The notes beneath the pieces are model-generated. The model was not told the DNA's origin. It searched no databases and worked only from the letters and a program-made list of their open reading frames with translations. Below are positions 14,553 through 14,571 of a stretch of DNA of 14,571 nt, piece after piece. The position numbers and the translations under genes are program-made. Numbering within the stretch: the stretch's first letter is position 1; every line of letters begins with the position of its first letter. Source of the DNA: Desulfarculales bacterium UBA696 (GTDB lineage Bacteria > Desulfobacterota > Syntrophobacteria > Syntrophobacterales > Syntrophobacteraceae); NCBI GenBank assembly GCA_002298995.1, contig DBMO01000017.1:1-14571 (forward strand), read 5' to 3'.

Positions 14553-14571
14553 GATGGGTTCCGCTCCGCTC
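14553..14571. repeat. Dispersed palindromic (REP-like) repeat, right copy, cut by window end
   Basis: GATGGGTTCCGCTCCGCTC at the end of the window matches the reverse complement of 23-41 with one difference. It is therefore the same element as the left copy in opposite orientation, truncated by the window edge before its second arm. It lies in the region upstream of the leftward dehydrogenase gene. Confidence 0.6.

Overview
The window looks like chromosome from an anaerobic bacterium that uses tetrahydrofolate and cobamides, most plausibly a Desulfobacterota/syntroph-like lineage or an acetogen-like one. I infer this from the gene families present (corrinoid protein, UroD-fold methyltransferase, methyl-THF:corrinoid methyltransferase, reductive activator of corrinoid enzymes). 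There is no rRNA or taxon-defining gene, so the assignment is tentative. No tRNA, rRNA, CRISPR array, cobalamin riboswitch or insertion sequence was recognised.

Layout. Positions 1-165 hold a dispersed palindrome and a near-perfect 16-bp inverted repeat ahead of an operon. Positions 166-3540 encode a branched-chain-type (Liv/HAAT) ABC importer core: two permeases and two ATPases, without a substrate-binding protein. Positions 3638-4435 encode a GntR/FCD-family regulator. Positions 4489-10943 are six co-directional genes: a corrinoid protein, a UroD-fold (MtaA/CmuA-like) methyltransferase, a methyl-THF:corrinoid methyltransferase (AcsE/MtvA-like), a LarA-like (DUF2088) protein, a DUF1638 protein, and a 2Fe-2S/ASKHA corrinoid activator. 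On the opposite strand follow an exported MepA-like murein endopeptidase with a LysM-like tail (10965-11957) and, after about 820 bp of mostly A+T-rich intergenic DNA with a small ORF and a strong terminator, a divergent nucleotide-sugar dehydrogenase (12780-14474). A second copy of the dispersed palindrome begins at the right edge, inverted relative to the first.

How it may work together (inference). The importer brings in a methylated compound. The UroD-fold enzyme moves its methyl group to Co(I) of the corrinoid protein. The AcsE-like enzyme passes the methyl to tetrahydrofolate, feeding the methyl branch of the Wood-Ljungdahl pathway. The ASKHA protein rescues Co(II) corrinoid that has become oxidised. 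The FCD regulator would sense the substrate or a product. This is the outline of a four-component O-demethylase-like system, but no MttB- or MtaB-type substrate methyltransferase is present. Two proteins not part of the classical scheme, a LarA-like candidate nickel-pincer enzyme and DUF1638, sit in the middle of the operon. That combination is the most interesting part of the window.
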